Assembly (NCBI RefSeq): GCF_014873535.1
Contig: NZ_JADBEF010000001.1
Location: forward strand, 682,001-746,000
Source of the DNA: Nonomuraea africana
Lineage (GTDB): Bacteria > Actinomycetota > Actinomycetes > Streptosporangiales > Streptosporangiaceae
Reading direction: 5' to 3'
Length of the DNA stretch: 64,000 nucleotides
This document shows positions 9,786 through 21,614 of the stretch, piece by piece. How positions within the stretch are numbered: the stretch's first letter is position 1; every line of letters starts with the position of its first letter. Made by a program: the position numbers and the translations under genes. The notes below the pieces were generated by a model. The model saw only the letters and a list, made by a program, of their open reading frames with translations. It made no database searches and was not told the origin of the DNA.

Positions 9786-9813
9786 CGCCCGCGCCTTTCG
9801 CAAGGTGCGGGCG
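9786..9813 (+). promoter_or_regulatory. Stable hairpin in the leader of the RNase E/G gene
   Basis: CGCCCGCGCCTT pairs with AAGGTGCGGGCG (one G-U pair) across a TCGC loop, within the 226-base leader between 9656 and 9881. No terminator T-tract follows. In other bacteria RNase E controls its own mRNA through leader hairpins, so autoregulation is a reasonable but untested idea. The rest of the leader has no gene that I recognise. Confidence 0.4.
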
Positions 9814-9881
9814 GACAACGAGACACGATGGCTCCTGCGCGGCGCGGCGACGCGCCCGGGAGCTGACGGGAGAGCGCCCGC

Positions 9882-12746
9882 ATGCTCGACAACGAGCCCA
9901 ACGCCGGGGCCCATGGCCCTGACGGGGATACAACACAACAGCCCACCACGCCCAAGCGCCGGCGCGCGGCGAGCAGGCCCGCGGGCCCGCCGCCCGAGGT
10001 CGACGACGTTCCCGCGGTAGTGGTCACCACGCAGGCTTCCGGGGATGCGGGAGCCGCGTCAACCGATTTTTCCGGTACGGCCGGCCCGGCTCCCGCCACG
10101 GCGGGGCAGGCCGGTGAGCCGTCCACGGTGACGACCTCCGGCCAGGCCAGCCTCGTCGAGGAGGCCGTGGCCGAGGCCGTCGAGGCGCCCGCGCCCAAGC
10201 GGGCCGCCAGGTCCAGGTCGACCGCCACCACGACCACGCGCCGCCGTACCAGCAAGAAGGCCGCGGAGGCCGCTGAGAGCGCCGCTGAGGCCGCGCCGGC
10301 GCCCGCCGAGGCCCTGGCCACCGCCAACGGCGCGGAGGCGCAGGCCGGCGCCCTGGCCGACGAGTGGGAGGCGCCCGCGCTGCCCGCCGAGCAGGCCGTA
10401 GAGCAGCCCGCCGAGCAGCCCGCCGCGGAGGAGGCCGCGCCCAAGCGGCGCCGCACCCGCAAGAAGGCCGAGCCCGAGCAGGAGCCCGAGTCGCCGGTCG
10501 AGGCCGTCATGGCCGAGGAGCTGCTCGAGACGCTGCCGGAGAGCGAGCCGCTCGACGACGAGCCCGCGGGCGAAGACCTCGACGAGGAGCCGATCGCCAG
10601 GCCCGCGCTGTTCGTCGACCCCTTCGGGCTGTCGCCGCAGGCCGCCCAGGAGACCGGCACCGCCTTCCAGCGGCCCGCCGCCGTGTTCACCCCACTGTTC
10701 CAGGCGCCGGACCCGAGCCAGGCCCAGCCGGTCAGGGTCGAGCCGCAGCAGCCGGTGAAGCCGCGGGCCGACGAGGCCGACGCGCTGTTGACCGAGGAAT
10801 CCGCCGAGGAGGCGGAGGAGGACGTCGACAGCGACGACACCGACCACGAGGACGACGGCGGCAGCCGTCGCCGTCGCCGCCGCAGGGGCGGCAGGGGCAG
10901 GGGCAAGTCGCGCGAGCGCGACGACGACTCCGAGTCCGACGACTCCGACGAGCAGGAGGAGTCCGAGGAAGGCGGCGAGGAGGCCGAGGAGGCCGAGGAG
11001 GCCCACGCCGAGGAGGAGGAGAGCTCCAGCTCGCGCCGCCGCAGGCGCAGGCGGCGCAGGGGCGGCGACGAGGTCGCCGAGGTCGCCACCGACGACCCGC
11101 CCAACACCGTCGTGCGCATCCGCGCGCCGCGCACCGGCAGGTCGAGCACGCTCGACACGCACGCCGACGGCGTGCAGAGCGTGCGCGGCTCCACCCGACT
11201 CGAGGCCAAGAAGCAGCGCCGCCGCGAGGGGCGCGAGCTGGGCCGCCGCAGGCCGCCGATCATCACCGAGTCGGAGTTCCTCGCCAGGCGCGAGTCCGTC
11301 GACCGGATGATGGTGGTGCGCCGCAACGGCGACCGCACGCAGATCGCGGTCCTCGAGGACGGCATCCTCGTCGAGCACTACGTCAACCGCGAGGCCAGCC
11401 AGTCGTACGTGGGCAACGTCTACCTCGGCAAGGTGCAGAACGTGCTGCCCTCGATGGAGGCGGCCTTCGTCGACATCGGCAAGGGCCGCAACGCCGTCCT
11501 CTACGCCGGCGAGGTGAACTTCGACACGGCGGGCCTCGAGGGCCAGCCCAAGCGCATCGAGGCCGCGCTCAAGTCCGGCCAGTCGGTGCTGGTGCAGGTC
11601 ACCAAGGACCCGATGGGCCACAAGGGCGCCAGGCTGACCAGCCAGATCTCGCTGCCGGGCCGCTACCTGGTCTACGTGCCCGACGGGTCGATGACCGGCA
11701 TCAGCCGCAAGCTCCCCGACAAGGAGCGCACGCGGCTCAAGAGCATCCTGAAGAAGGTCATGCCGGAGAACGCCGGAGTGATCGTGCGCACGGCCGCGGA
11801 GGGCGCCTCGGAGGAGGAGCTCGGCCGCGACGTGGCCAGGCTGTCGGCGCAGTGGGAGGCCATCCAGAAGAAGGCCAAGTCCGCCAGCCCGCCCGAGCTG
11901 CTGTCGTCCGAGCCCGACCTGACCATCAGGGTCGTCCGCGACGTGTTCAACGAGGACTTCTCCTCGCTGGTCGTGCAGGGCGAGGACGCCTGGGACACGG
12001 TCGAGGAGTACGTCAAGTACGTCGCGCCGCACCTGGCCGACCGGCTGGGCCGGTGGGACGAGGACGGCGACGTCTTCGAGGCCTACCGCATCGACGAGCA
12101 GCTGGCCAAGGCGCTCGATCGCAAGGTGTGGCTGCCCTCGGGCGGCTCGCTGGTGATCGACCGCACCGAGGCGATGACCGTCGTCGACGTCAACACCGGC
12201 AAGTTCACCGGCCAGGGCGGCAACCTCGAGGAGACCGTCACGCGCAACAACCTGGAGGCGGCCGAGGAGATCGTTCGCCAGCTCAGGTTGCGCGACATCG
12301 GCGGCATCATCGTCATCGACTTCATCGACATGGTCCTGGAGTCCAACCGTGACCTGGTGCTGCGCCGGCTGCTCGAGTGCCTGGCGCGCGACAGGACCAA
12401 GCACCAGGTCGCCGAGGTCACCTCGCTCGGTCTGGTCCAGATGACCCGTAAGAGGGTCGGACAGGGGCTCCTGGAGGCCTTCTCGACGCAGTGTGAGTGC
12501 TGCAACGGGCGGGGCCTGATCGTCTCGGCCGAGCCGGTCGAGGGCAAGCCGGAGCCGCGGGGCACGCAGGGCAAGATGGCGGTGGAGAAGGCGGTCGCCG
12601 AGAAGGTGTCCGCGGCCAACGACTCCGCCGGCCGTGATACCGTGACCGGTGCGCTTGAAGACGTCCCCGGCTCGGAGGACGACCAGGCGAACCAGACTTC
12701 CGGCAGGGGGCGGCGACGCTCCCGCCGAGCCAAGTCGGCCGATTAG
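9882..12746 (+). CDS. rne: Ribonuclease E/G family endoribonuclease
   Basis: A 954-residue RNase E/G that cleaves single-stranded RNA in rRNA maturation and mRNA decay. Residues 1-~450 are low-complexity: Ala/Pro/Glu-rich with Lys/Arg blocks and acidic runs, probably a disordered RNA- and protein-binding scaffold. The S1 domain starts near 505 (SYVGNVYLGKVQNVLP), the DNase I-like catalytic segment contains DVNTGKFTG (769-777) with metal-binding aspartates, and CECCNGRG (871-878) corresponds to the zinc-link. Having the scaffold at the N terminus rather than only at the C terminus is typical of actinobacterial enzymes. It lies just upstream of rplU-rpmA, a conserved arrangement. Confidence 0.95.
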   Translation: MLDNEPNAGAHGPDGDTTQQPTTPKRRRAASRPAGPPPEVDDVPAVVVTTQASGDAGAASTDFSGTAGPAPATAGQAGEPSTVTTSGQASLVEEAVAEAVEAPAPKRAARSRSTATTTTRRRTSKKAAEAAESAAEAAPAPAEALATANGAEAQAGALADEWEAPALPAEQAVEQPAEQPAAEEAAPKRRRTRKKAEPEQEPESPVEAVMAEELLETLPESEPLDDEPAGEDLDEEPIARPALFVDPFGLSPQAAQETGTAFQRPAAVFTPLFQAPDPSQAQPVRVEPQQPVKPRADEADALLTEESAEEAEEDVDSDDTDHEDDGGSRRRRRRRGGRGRGKSRERDDDSESDDSDEQEESEEGGEEAEEAEEAHAEEEESSSSRRRRRRRRRGGDEVAEVATDDPPNTVVRIRAPRTGRSSTLDTHADGVQSVRGSTRLEAKKQRRREGRELGRRRPPIITESEFLARRESVDRMMVVRRNGDRTQIAVLEDGILVEHYVNREASQSYVGNVYLGKVQNVLPSMEAAFVDIGKGRNAVLYAGEVNFDTAGLEGQPKRIEAALKSGQSVLVQVTKDPMGHKGARLTSQISLPGRYLVYVPDGSMTGISRKLPDKERTRLKSILKKVMPENAGVIVRTAAEGASEEELGRDVARLSAQWEAIQKKAKSASPPELLSSEPDLTIRVVRDVFNEDFSSLVVQGEDAWDTVEEYVKYVAPHLADRLGRWDEDGDVFEAYRIDEQLAKALDRKVWLPSGGSLVIDRTEAMTVVDVNTGKFTGQGGNLEETVTRNNLEAAEEIVRQLRLRDIGGIIVIDFIDMVLESNRDLVLRRLLECLARDRTKHQVAEVTSLGLVQMTRKRVGQGLLEAFSTQCECCNGRGLIVSAEPVEGKPEPRGTQGKMAVEKAVAEKVSAANDSAGRDTVTGALEDVPGSEDDQANQTSGRGRRRSRRAKSAD

Positions 12747-12759
12747 CGCCGTCTTCGGC

Positions 12760-12783
12760 GGCGCCCCGCCCCAGCGGGGCGCC
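12760..12783 (+). terminator. GC-rich hairpin after the RNase E/G gene
   Basis: A perfect 9-bp stem (GGCGCCCCG / CGGGGCGCC) with a six-base loop lies 14 bases after the stop codon. There is no T-tract, so it may act as a weak or factor-assisted terminator, or as a 3' stabiliser. Confidence 0.5.
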
Positions 12784-12925
12784 AACCGGGCCGGCCCTTC
12801 CCAATGGCGGCGTGACCTCCCCTCCGGGGGCGGCGCGTCATCGGGCTTGGCCGGCTTGTCCGACGATCCATCCGGTTCGACCGGGGGCCGGGAATCCGGT
12901 AACCTAGTCAATCGGTGCGTCCGGT

Positions 12926-12946
12926 GGCGCGCCCTGTTCGCGCGCC
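12926..12946 (+). promoter_or_regulatory. Leader hairpin upstream of rplU
   Basis: A 7-bp stem (GGCGCGC / GCGCGCC) with a seven-base loop sits ~75 bases before rplU within a 275-base untranslated stretch. Ribosomal protein operons often carry autoregulatory leaders, but I cannot match this to a named L21 leader; it is noted as structure only. Confidence 0.3.
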
Positions 12947-13021
12947 CACTCGGTTCGTCGGTTCCAGACAGCAATCGAATGCCGGGCGCAGCATTCAGAG
13001 AGTCAGCAGAAGGGTTCCGCG

Positions 13022-13324
13022 GTGTACGCGATCGTTCGTTGCGGCGGCAGGCAGCAGAAGGTCTCCGTCGGTGACGTCCTCGAGGTGGACAAGGTCGCCG
13101 GCGAGGTTGGTTCTTCGGTTTCGCTGCCGACGGTGCTCGTCGTCAACGATGGCGACGTGACCACGGAGGCGGGCAAGTTCACGGTGAGCGCCGAGATTCT
13201 CGGTGAGACCAAGGGCCCCAAGATCCGCATCCTCAAGTACAAGAACAAGACCGGTTACAAGAAGCGCCAGGGTCACCGTCAGCGGTACACCCAGGTGAAG
13301 ATCACCGGTATCAACCAGGCCTGA
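13022..13324 (+). CDS. rplU: 50S ribosomal protein L21
   Basis: A 100-residue ribosomal protein of the large subunit that binds 23S rRNA. It begins [14 protein letters not shown] and contains the conserved basic stretch [13 protein letters not shown] near the C terminus. The GTG start at 13022 follows a purine-rich AGAAGGG site. rpmA follows after 15 bases, the usual L21-L27 pair. Length is standard. Confidence 0.97.
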   Translation: MYAIVRCGGRQQKVSVGDVLEVDKVAGEVGSSVSLPTVLVVNDGDVTTEAGKFTVSAEILGETKGPKIRILKYKNKTGYKKRQGHRQRYTQVKITGINQA

Positions 13325-13339
13325 TCGGGAGTTAGAGAG

Positions 13340-13597
13340 ATGGCACACAAGAAGGGCGCGTCGTCCACCCGGAACGGCCGTGACTCCAACGCCCAGCGCC
13401 TGGGCGTCAAGCGCTTCGGCGGCCAGCTGGTCAACGCGGGCGAGATCATCGTCCGTCAGCGTGGCACCCACTTCCACCCCGGTGACAACGTCGGCCGTGG
13501 TGGCGACGACACGCTGTTCGCGCTGGCCGCGGGCCACGTGCAGTTCGGCGTCAAGCGCGGCCGTCGCGCCGTGAGCATCGTTCCCGTCGCGGAGTAA
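13340..13597 (+). CDS. rpmA: 50S ribosomal protein L27
   Basis: An 85-residue ribosomal protein beginning [16 protein letters not shown], with the conserved GVKRFGGQ and [10 protein letters not shown] motifs; its N-terminal tail reaches the peptidyl-transferase centre in other bacteria. The start has a GGGAGTTAGAGAG leader. Co-transcribed with rplU and ended by a strong hairpin before obg. Confidence 0.97.
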   Translation: MAHKKGASSTRNGRDSNAQRLGVKRFGGQLVNAGEIIVRQRGTHFHPGDNVGRGGDDTLFALAAGHVQFGVKRGRRAVSIVPVAE

Positions 13598-13621
13598 ATC
13601 CGCGGTCGGAAGACGTTGTAG

Positions 13622-13665
13622 CGAGGGGTGGATCGTTCCGGTCCACCCCTCGTTCGCGTTTTCCC
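13622..13665 (+). terminator. Terminator after rpmA
   Basis: An 11-bp perfect stem (CGAGGGGTGGA / TCCACCCCTCG), loop of nine, followed by a T-rich stretch. It separates the ribosomal protein pair from obg, although obg may be reached by read-through. Confidence 0.85.
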
Positions 13666-13781
13666 GTGGGTCGTAACGGTGGCCAGCCGCGTGCGCTGGA
13701 GGAGCGTCTCCCTGGAGAGACACCGGCCACGTGACAAGGGTGGGCTTGGTTGGCCTGCCGTACAAGATGGAGAGAAGAGCT

Positions 13782-15134
13782 GTGGCGGATTTCGTGGACC
13801 AGGTGGTCCTGCACATCAGGGCAGGCGACGGCGGGAACGGCTGCGCCTCCGTCCACCGGGAGAAGTTCAAGCCGCTCGGCGGTCCTGACGGGGGCAACGG
13901 CGGCAGGGGCGGCGACGTCATCCTGGAGGTCGACCCCAACACCGCCACGCTGCTCGACTACCACCGCCGTCCGCACCGCAAGGCCGAGAACGGCAAGCAG
14001 GGGCAGGGCAGCAACAGGGAGGGCGCCAACGGCGCCGACGTGGTCCTCCCGGTGCCCAACGGCACCGTGGTCAAGGACGCGAACACCGGCGAGGTCCTGA
14101 TCGACCTGGTCGGGGTGGGCACGCGCTACGTGATTGCCCAGGGCGGCCACGGCGGGCTCGGCAACGCGGCGCTGGCCAACTCCAAGCGGAAGGCGCCGGG
14201 GTTCGCGCTGCTCGGCGAGCCCGGCGACGCGCTCGACGTGATGCTCGAGCTCAAGAGCGTCGCCGACGTCGCGCTGGTGGGCTTCCCCAGCGCGGGCAAG
14301 TCGTCGCTGATCGCCGCGCTCAGCGCGGCGCGGCCGAAGATCGCCGACTACCCGTTCACGACGCTGATCCCGAACCTGGGTGTGGTCACCGCGGGCGAGA
14401 CCGTGTTCACGGTGGCCGACGTGCCGGGGTTGATCCCCGGGGCGTCGCAGGGCAAGGGGCTCGGTCACGAGTTCCTGCGCCACGTCGAGCGCTGCGACAT
14501 GCTCGTGCACGTCATCGACTGCGCGACCATGGAGCCCGGCCGCGACCCGATCACCGACTACGAGGTGATCGAGGCCGAGCTGCACGCCTACGGCAAGCTC
14601 GAGGACCGCCCCAGGATGGTCGTGCTGAACAAGGCCGACGTGCCCGACGCCAGGGAGCTGGCCGACATCGTCCGCGCCGACCTCGAGGAGCGCGGGCTCA
14701 AGGTCTTCACCGTCTCGGCCGCCACCCACGAGGGGCTGCGCGAGCTGACCTTCGCCATGGGCGAGTGGGTCGCCGCCGCGCGCGCCACCAGGCCGGTCGA
14801 GGAGCCGACCAGGCTGGTGCTGCGGCCCAAGCAGCTCGGGGCCGCGACGTTCAAGGTCCGCAAGGTCAACGACACCCTCTTCCAGGTCACCGGCGAGAAG
14901 CCGGAGCGGTGGATCAGGCAGACCGACTTCACCAACGACGAGGCCGTGGGCTACCTCGCCGACCGGCTCGAGCGGCTGGGTGTCGAGGAGGAGCTGGTCA
15001 AGGCCGGCGCGGTCGCGGGCGCCGAAGTCGTCATCGGCTCGATGGACGACGGCTACATCTTCGACTGGCAGCCCACGCTCAACGCCGAGTCGATCAACAC
15101 GGGGCCGCGGGGAACGGACAACAGGCTCGGATAG
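13782..15134 (+). CDS. obg: GTPase Obg
   Basis: A 450-residue GTPase associated with the 50S subunit and, in actinomycetes, with the decision to sporulate. The glycine-rich Obg fold occupies ~1-155 ([19 protein letters not shown]), the G domain begins at GFPSAGKSS and includes [10 protein letters not shown] and NKADV, and the C-terminal OCT domain (~350-430) follows. The frame is open to 13731, but GTG 13782 is preferred because GGAGAGAAG lies directly upstream and homologues begin with ADFVDQV-like sequence. proB begins within ~10 bases of its stop. Confidence 0.95.
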   Translation: MADFVDQVVLHIRAGDGGNGCASVHREKFKPLGGPDGGNGGRGGDVILEVDPNTATLLDYHRRPHRKAENGKQGQGSNREGANGADVVLPVPNGTVVKDANTGEVLIDLVGVGTRYVIAQGGHGGLGNAALANSKRKAPGFALLGEPGDALDVMLELKSVADVALVGFPSAGKSSLIAALSAARPKIADYPFTTLIPNLGVVTAGETVFTVADVPGLIPGASQGKGLGHEFLRHVERCDMLVHVIDCATMEPGRDPITDYEVIEAELHAYGKLEDRPRMVVLNKADVPDARELADIVRADLEERGLKVFTVSAATHEGLRELTFAMGEWVAAARATRPVEEPTRLVLRPKQLGAATFKVRKVNDTLFQVTGEKPERWIRQTDFTNDEAVGYLADRLERLGVEEELVKAGAVAGAEVVIGSMDDGYIFDWQPTLNAESINTGPRGTDNRLG

Positions 15135-15144
15135 GGTGCTGCAC

Positions 15145-16263
15145 GTGCGGGAACAGATCAGCTCAGCGTCGAGGGTCGTCGTCAAGGTGGGGTCCTCGTC
15201 GCTCACCACCCCCCAGGGCGTGATCGACGTCGACAGGGTCGACGCGCTGGTCGACGTGCTGGCGGCACGGCGCCGTACCGGCACGCAGATCGTGCTCGTC
15301 TCCTCGGGCGCGATCGCGGCGGGCCTCGGCCCGCTGGGGTTGCCGGCGCGCCCGCGCGATCTGGCCACCCAGCAGGCCGCGGCCTCGGTCGGTCAGGGCG
15401 TGCTGGTCGCCCGCTACACCTCCTCCTTCGCCAGGTACGGCCTGCGCGTCGGCCAGGTGCTTCTGACGGCCGACGACATGATGCGCCGCTCGCACCACGC
15501 CAACGCGCAGCGCACCCTGAGCAGGCTGCTGGAGCTGGGCATCATGCCGGTCGTCAACGAGAACGACACGGTGGCCACCGACGAGATCCGCTTCGGCGAC
15601 AACGACCGCCTGGCCGCCCTGGTCGCCCATCTCATCCACGCCGACGCGCTGGTGCTGCTGTCGGACGTCGACGCGCTCTACGACGGGCCGCCCTCCAGGG
15701 CGGGCTCCAGGCGCCTGTCCGAGGTCAGGGGCCCCGACGACCTGGTCGGCGTCGAGCTGGGCAAGAACGGCGCGGCGGTCGGCACGGGTGGCATGGTCAC
15801 CAAGGTGCAGGCCGCGCGCATCGCGACGGGCGCGGGCGTGCCCGTGGTGCTCACCGCGGCGGCGCACGCGGCCCAGGCGCTGGCGGGGGCCGACGTCGGC
15901 ACCTACTTCCACCCCGGCGGCCGGCACCCCGGCACCCGGCTGCTGTGGCTGGCCCACGCGACCACCGGGCGCGGACGGCTGACGCTGGACGAGGGCGCGG
16001 TCGAGGCGGTCGTCACGCGCCGCAAGTCGCTGCTGCCCGCCGGCGTGGTGTCGGTGGAGGGGGACTTCGCCGCGGGCGACCCCGTGGACCTGTGCGGGCC
16101 GCGCGGCCGGGTGGTCGCGCGCGGGCTGGTGAACTTCGACGCGGGAGAGATCCCCGAGCTGCTGGGCCGCTCCACGAGAGAGCTGGCCAGCGCGCTCGGT
16201 CCGGAATATGAACGCGAGCTCATCCACCGCGACGACATCGTCATACTGGAGTCCCACAGCTAG
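15145..16263 (+). CDS. proB: Glutamate 5-kinase
   Basis: Catalyses ATP-dependent phosphorylation of glutamate, the first step of proline synthesis. The amino-acid kinase domain contains VVVKVGSSSLT near the start, VNENDTVATDEIRFGDND and GTGGMVTKVQAA; a C-terminal PUA domain begins near residue 275. About 372 residues, normal for the family. Start is uncertain between GTG 15136 and GTG 15145; I take the latter (MREQISSASRVV). It lies directly after obg and directly before proA. Confidence 0.95.
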   Translation: MREQISSASRVVVKVGSSSLTTPQGVIDVDRVDALVDVLAARRRTGTQIVLVSSGAIAAGLGPLGLPARPRDLATQQAAASVGQGVLVARYTSSFARYGLRVGQVLLTADDMMRRSHHANAQRTLSRLLELGIMPVVNENDTVATDEIRFGDNDRLAALVAHLIHADALVLLSDVDALYDGPPSRAGSRRLSEVRGPDDLVGVELGKNGAAVGTGGMVTKVQAARIATGAGVPVVLTAAAHAAQALAGADVGTYFHPGGRHPGTRLLWLAHATTGRGRLTLDEGAVEAVVTRRKSLLPAGVVSVEGDFAAGDPVDLCGPRGRVVARGLVNFDAGEIPELLGRSTRELASALGPEYERELIHRDDIVILESHS

Positions 16264-16278
16264 CGCTAGGAGAGCCGG

Positions 16279-17553
16279 ATGGAGTTCGTCAAGGTTGCCC
16301 GGGCGGCGCGAGAGGCCGCCGCCGAGCTGGCCCCGCTGCCCAGGGCCGCCAAGGACGCGGCGCTGCGCGCCATCGCCGACGCTCTCGTGGCGAACTCGCC
16401 GGAGATCCTCGAGGCCAACGCCCTCGACGTGGACAAGGCGCGCGAGGGCGGCACCTCCGAGGCGATGATCGACCGGCTGCGGCTGGACGAGGCCAGGATC
16501 GAGGCCATCGCGCAGGCCGTGCGCGACATCGCCGACCTGCCCGACCCCGTCGGCGAGGTGGTCAGGGGCTCGACCCTGCCCAACGGCCTGGAGCTGCGCC
16601 AGCTCAGGGTGCCGCTCGGCGTCATCGGCATCATCTACGAGGGCAGGCCCAACGTCACCGTGGACGGCGCGGCGCTGTGCCTCAAGAGCGGCAACGCGGT
16701 CCTGCTGCGCGGCTCCTCCAGCGCCTACTCCTCCAACGCCGCGCTGGTGAAGATCATGCAGGCGGCCCTGGAGCCGACCGAGGTGCCCTCGGGGGCCGTG
16801 CAGCTGGTGCCGGGGCTGACCCGCGACTCGGTCAAGGAGCTGATGCGGGCGCGCGGCCTGGTGGACGTGCTGATCCCGCGCGGCGGCGCCTCGCTGATCA
16901 ACTCGGTGGTGGAGGAGTCCACGGTCCCCGTGATCGAGACTGGCGTGGGCAACTGCCACGTGTACGTCGACGCGGACGCCGACCTCGACCTGGCCGTGGA
17001 GATTCTGCTCAACGCCAAGGCGCAGCGGCCCTCCGTCTGCAACGCGGCCGAGACGTTCCTGGTGCACGCCGACGTGGCCGAGCAGTTCCTGCCCAGGGCG
17101 CTGCGCGCGCTGAAGGAGGCGGGGGTGACCGTCCACGCCGACCCCAAACTGGGGGTCTACGGCGAGGTCGTCCCCGCGACCGAGGACGACTTCTTCACCG
17201 AGTACCTCTCGCTCGACATCGCCGCCGCCGTCGTCGGCTCGCTGGAGGAGGCGGTGGCCCACATCAGGAAGTACGGCTCGGGCCACACCGACGCGATCGT
17301 CACCCGCTCCCAGGGCGCCGCCCGCAGGTTCGTGCAGCTCGTCGACTCGGCGGCGGTCGCGGTCAACGCCTCCACGAGGTTCACTGACGGCGGCGAGTTC
17401 GGCTTCGGCGCCGAGATCGGGATCTCCACGCAGAAGCTCCACGCGCGCGGTCCGATGGGCCTGCCTGAATTGACCTCCACGAAGTGGGTCTATACCGGCG
17501 AGGGGCATCTGCGCACGTCAACGGGGACCGTTATTCCGTCCTGCGGAGGGTAA
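16279..17553 (+). CDS. proA: Gamma-glutamyl phosphate reductase
   Basis: A 424-residue NADPH-dependent enzyme reducing glutamyl-5-phosphate to the semialdehyde, the second step of proline synthesis. The catalytic cysteine lies in [17 protein letters not shown] and [10 protein letters not shown] are further family blocks. The ATG has a perfect-looking AGGAG site eight bases upstream. With proB 15 bases upstream it forms the proBA operon. Confidence 0.96.
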   Translation: MEFVKVARAAREAAAELAPLPRAAKDAALRAIADALVANSPEILEANALDVDKAREGGTSEAMIDRLRLDEARIEAIAQAVRDIADLPDPVGEVVRGSTLPNGLELRQLRVPLGVIGIIYEGRPNVTVDGAALCLKSGNAVLLRGSSSAYSSNAALVKIMQAALEPTEVPSGAVQLVPGLTRDSVKELMRARGLVDVLIPRGGASLINSVVEESTVPVIETGVGNCHVYVDADADLDLAVEILLNAKAQRPSVCNAAETFLVHADVAEQFLPRALRALKEAGVTVHADPKLGVYGEVVPATEDDFFTEYLSLDIAAAVVGSLEEAVAHIRKYGSGHTDAIVTRSQGAARRFVQLVDSAAVAVNASTRFTDGGEFGFGAEIGISTQKLHARGPMGLPELTSTKWVYTGEGHLRTSTGTVIPSCGG

Positions 17554-17606
17554 TGCGGTGTGTCTCTCATGTGCGGGCGCGCCCGCACGTGGCTTGACTG
17601 GCCTTC

Positions 17607-17783
17607 ATGGCTTTGGTGACAGCGATCATTTTCGCGGGTGTCGTGCTGTTCGGCGCCGACCGGCTGCTGTTGTGGATGGAGAGCCGCGGACACATCAACT
17701 GGCGCAGGAAGGGCCGCAAGAGGCTCTCGGAGGAGCCGACGGCCGGGCTCGACTCCATGCTGTCCGACTCTTCCCACCGATGA
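17607..17783 (+). CDS. Small conserved-type membrane protein, function unknown
   Basis: A 58-residue protein. Residues 4-23 are a single membrane span (VTAIIFAGVVLFGADRLLL), followed by a basic stretch (NWRRKGRKR) and a short acidic/serine tail. It lies between proA and the kinase gene on the same strand. Small one-span proteins of this kind beside proA are common in related genomes as far as I recall, but I cannot assign a role. The ATG at 17607 is supported by the reading frame rather than by a clear ribosome binding site. Confidence 0.6.
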   Translation: MALVTAIIFAGVVLFGADRLLLWMESRGHINWRRKGRKRLSEEPTAGLDSMLSDSSHR

Positions 17784-17861
17784 CCGGCGTGCCGCGGGCG
17801 TAAGCACGGGTCACACCGCTAGGGTTGTGTCCCTTATGGGCGCGCCGAGCGGGGAGGGAGC

Positions 17862-19691
<1,830 letters not shown>

Positions 19692-19694
19692 CCG

Positions 19695-19724
19695 ACGGCC
19701 TGGAAGCCGCGTCTTCCAGGCCGT
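19695..19724. terminator. Bidirectional terminator between kinase and protease genes
   Basis: A perfect 11-bp stem (ACGGCCTGGAA / TTCCAGGCCGT) with an eight-base loop lies between two convergent genes, four bases after the kinase stop and 12 before the protease stop. Confidence 0.75.
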
Positions 19725-19735
19725 GAACGTCGTCG

Positions 19736-20761
19736 TCAGCTGCCGTCGCGGCGGGAGAAGCGGTTGAAGATCCGCTCGCCCGCGTTGACCGCGCCCTCGG
19801 CCACGTCGCGCAGGACGCCGATGAACGGGTCCTGCGACTCCGACCACGAGCGGCGGTAGGACTCGGCGGCCGCCTTGACCTCGTCGGTGACGCGGGCGTC
19901 GGCGTCGTGCTCCCTGCGCGGGTAGTCGCCGCCGATGATGCGGTCGTACTCGCCGCCGCGGTGCCACTTGTCGAGCTCGGCGACGCGAACGACGGCGAAC
20001 GGATGCGTGGTGCCGAGCAGGTTGAGCACCTTCAGGAAGCCGTCGCGCAGGTCGCCCGCGGTGTCGTACTCGGCGTACTGGGCGAGGAAGGCCTCGATGT
20101 TCATCTCGTGGGTGTAGGCGCCGCCGGCGAGCTTCATCAGCGCGCGCTTGGCCGCCTCGGGGTCCTGGCCGGTCAGCAGGCCACCGCGGTCGGAGGACAG
20201 CTCCGACTTGCGGTACCACTCCTCCAGGCCCGCCACGATCGCGCGCAGGCCGATGTAGCCCAGCGGGATCCAGGCCACGCGCGTGGCCAGGCGGGTGAGG
20301 ATGTCGAGCATCGTCCGGTAGACGGCGTGACCCGACAGGATGTGCGCGGTCTCATGACCGATCACGAAGCGCTGCTCCTCCTCGTTCATGAGGTTGAGCA
20401 GACCCGTCGTCACCACGATGAACGGGTCGTCGAAGCCGATGGCCTTGGCCTGGACCTGCGGGTCCTGCTGGACGTAGATCTCGGGGACCCGGTGCAGATC
20501 GAGGACGTAGGCCGCGTCGCGGCCCATGTCGTACAGGGAGCGGAACTGCGTCTCGCTCACTCGTACGGCAGAGGCGAGATACATCAGGCGCAGCCGGCGC
20601 TCACTGATCAGGCCGGACATCTGCTTGAGAACCGTGTCGAACCCGCTGAGCTTGCGCAGAGCGACCAGAGCGGACCGGTCTGCGGGGTGTTCGTAGGCAC
20701 GGGACGAGATGCCGGGCAGTTGCACGCGGCTGCGATCCGGGGTGGTCGTCATGTCCGGCAT
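19736..20761 (-). CDS. M48-family zinc metallopeptidase
   Basis: A 341-residue HtpX/Ste24-like peptidase. The zinc motif is HETAH (136-140) within [14 protein letters not shown], and a downstream SELSSDRGG (~190) supplies the third glutamate and the usual Asp. A weakly hydrophobic stretch follows the motif (~150-175), but there is no obvious signal peptide. The first ~50 residues resemble those of actinobacterial M48 proteins that act on unfolded proteins. It is a single-gene unit, convergent with the kinase and divergent from nadD. Confidence 0.88.
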   Translation of the reverse strand: MPDMTTTPDRSRVQLPGISSRAYEHPADRSALVALRKLSGFDTVLKQMSGLISERRLRLMYLASAVRVSETQFRSLYDMGRDAAYVLDLHRVPEIYVQQDPQVQAKAIGFDDPFIVVTTGLLNLMNEEEQRFVIGHETAHILSGHAVYRTMLDILTRLATRVAWIPLGYIGLRAIVAGLEEWYRKSELSSDRGGLLTGQDPEAAKRALMKLAGGAYTHEMNIEAFLAQYAEYDTAGDLRDGFLKVLNLLGTTHPFAVVRVAELDKWHRGGEYDRIIGGDYPRREHDADARVTDEVKAAAESYRRSWSESQDPFIGVLRDVAEGAVNAGERIFNRFSRRDGS

Positions 20762-20847
20762 GCTACGTCGGCGGCGGGTGTGGTGCGCGTTTCTCAGAAA
20801 GGGGGGTGCTTAATGGTTGGTTACGGCTTCCACGTAGGGTCCGTTTC

Positions 20848-21468
20848 ATGATGAACGCGCCCAGGGTCCAGGGAAAGCGACGCGTGGGGGTCATGGGTGG
20901 CACCTTCGACCCGATCCACCACGGTCACCTGGTCGCCGCGAGCGAGGTGGCCCACCACTACGACCTCGACGAGGTCGTCTTCGTGCCGACGGGCCGGCCG
21001 TACCAGAAGGCCGAGAGAGAGGTGTCGGCGCCCGAGGACAGGTACCTGATGACGGTCATCGCGACCGCGTCGAACCCGCGCTTCTCGGTGAGCAGGGTGG
21101 ACGTGGACCGGCCGGGCCCGACGTTCACCATCGACACCCTGCGTGACGTCAAGCAGATCTACGGTCCAGACGCCGACCTGTACTTCATCACCGGCGCCGA
21201 CGCGCTCGCCGCGATCCTGGACTGGCAGGACGCCTCCGAGCTGTTCGATCTCGCGCACTTCGTCGGCTGCACCAGGCCCGGGCACACGCTGCGCGACCCC
21301 GGGCTGCCCGAGGGCAAGGTCAGCCTGATCGAGATCCCGGCCCTCGCGATCTCCTCCTCCGAGTGCAGGCAGCGTGTGGAGCAGGGTGAGCCCATCTGGT
21401 ACCTCGTGCCGGACGGGATCGTGCAGTACATCGGCAAGCGCGGCCTGTACCAGGCGGGCACCGCATAG
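20848..21468 (+). CDS. nadD: Nicotinate-nucleotide adenylyltransferase
   Basis: Adenylates nicotinate mononucleotide in NAD synthesis. The nucleotidyltransferase signature [11 protein letters not shown] lies near the N terminus and [10 protein letters not shown], the ISSTxxR-type motif, near the C terminus. About 206 residues from ATG 20848; an adjacent ATG (20851) and an upstream GTG (20806) are alternative starts. Followed by rsfS and a phosphatase gene, the order commonly seen in actinobacteria. Confidence 0.94.
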   Translation: MMNAPRVQGKRRVGVMGGTFDPIHHGHLVAASEVAHHYDLDEVVFVPTGRPYQKAEREVSAPEDRYLMTVIATASNPRFSVSRVDVDRPGPTFTIDTLRDVKQIYGPDADLYFITGADALAAILDWQDASELFDLAHFVGCTRPGHTLRDPGLPEGKVSLIEIPALAISSSECRQRVEQGEPIWYLVPDGIVQYIGKRGLYQAGTA

Positions 21469-21614
21469 ACGGCCCTGACCAGGGAAGAGTGGTGGAGAAG
21501 GCGCCCTGGACCGATGGCTCGCAAGTCAGGAGCATGTGCCTGGCGGCCACCGGGGATACTATCAGGGTAAGCGTGGGGTATACACGTGGTCACACAGGAG
21601 GACAGAACCGTATC

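Noticed and set aside
13731..13781. Earlier GTG start for obg
   Set aside because: It adds 17 non-conserved residues and has no ribosome binding site; GTG 13782 has a good one.
15163..17508. 781-codon minus-strand frame opposite proB-proA
   Set aside because: His/Arg/Gly-rich shadow typical of high third-position GC; no domain.
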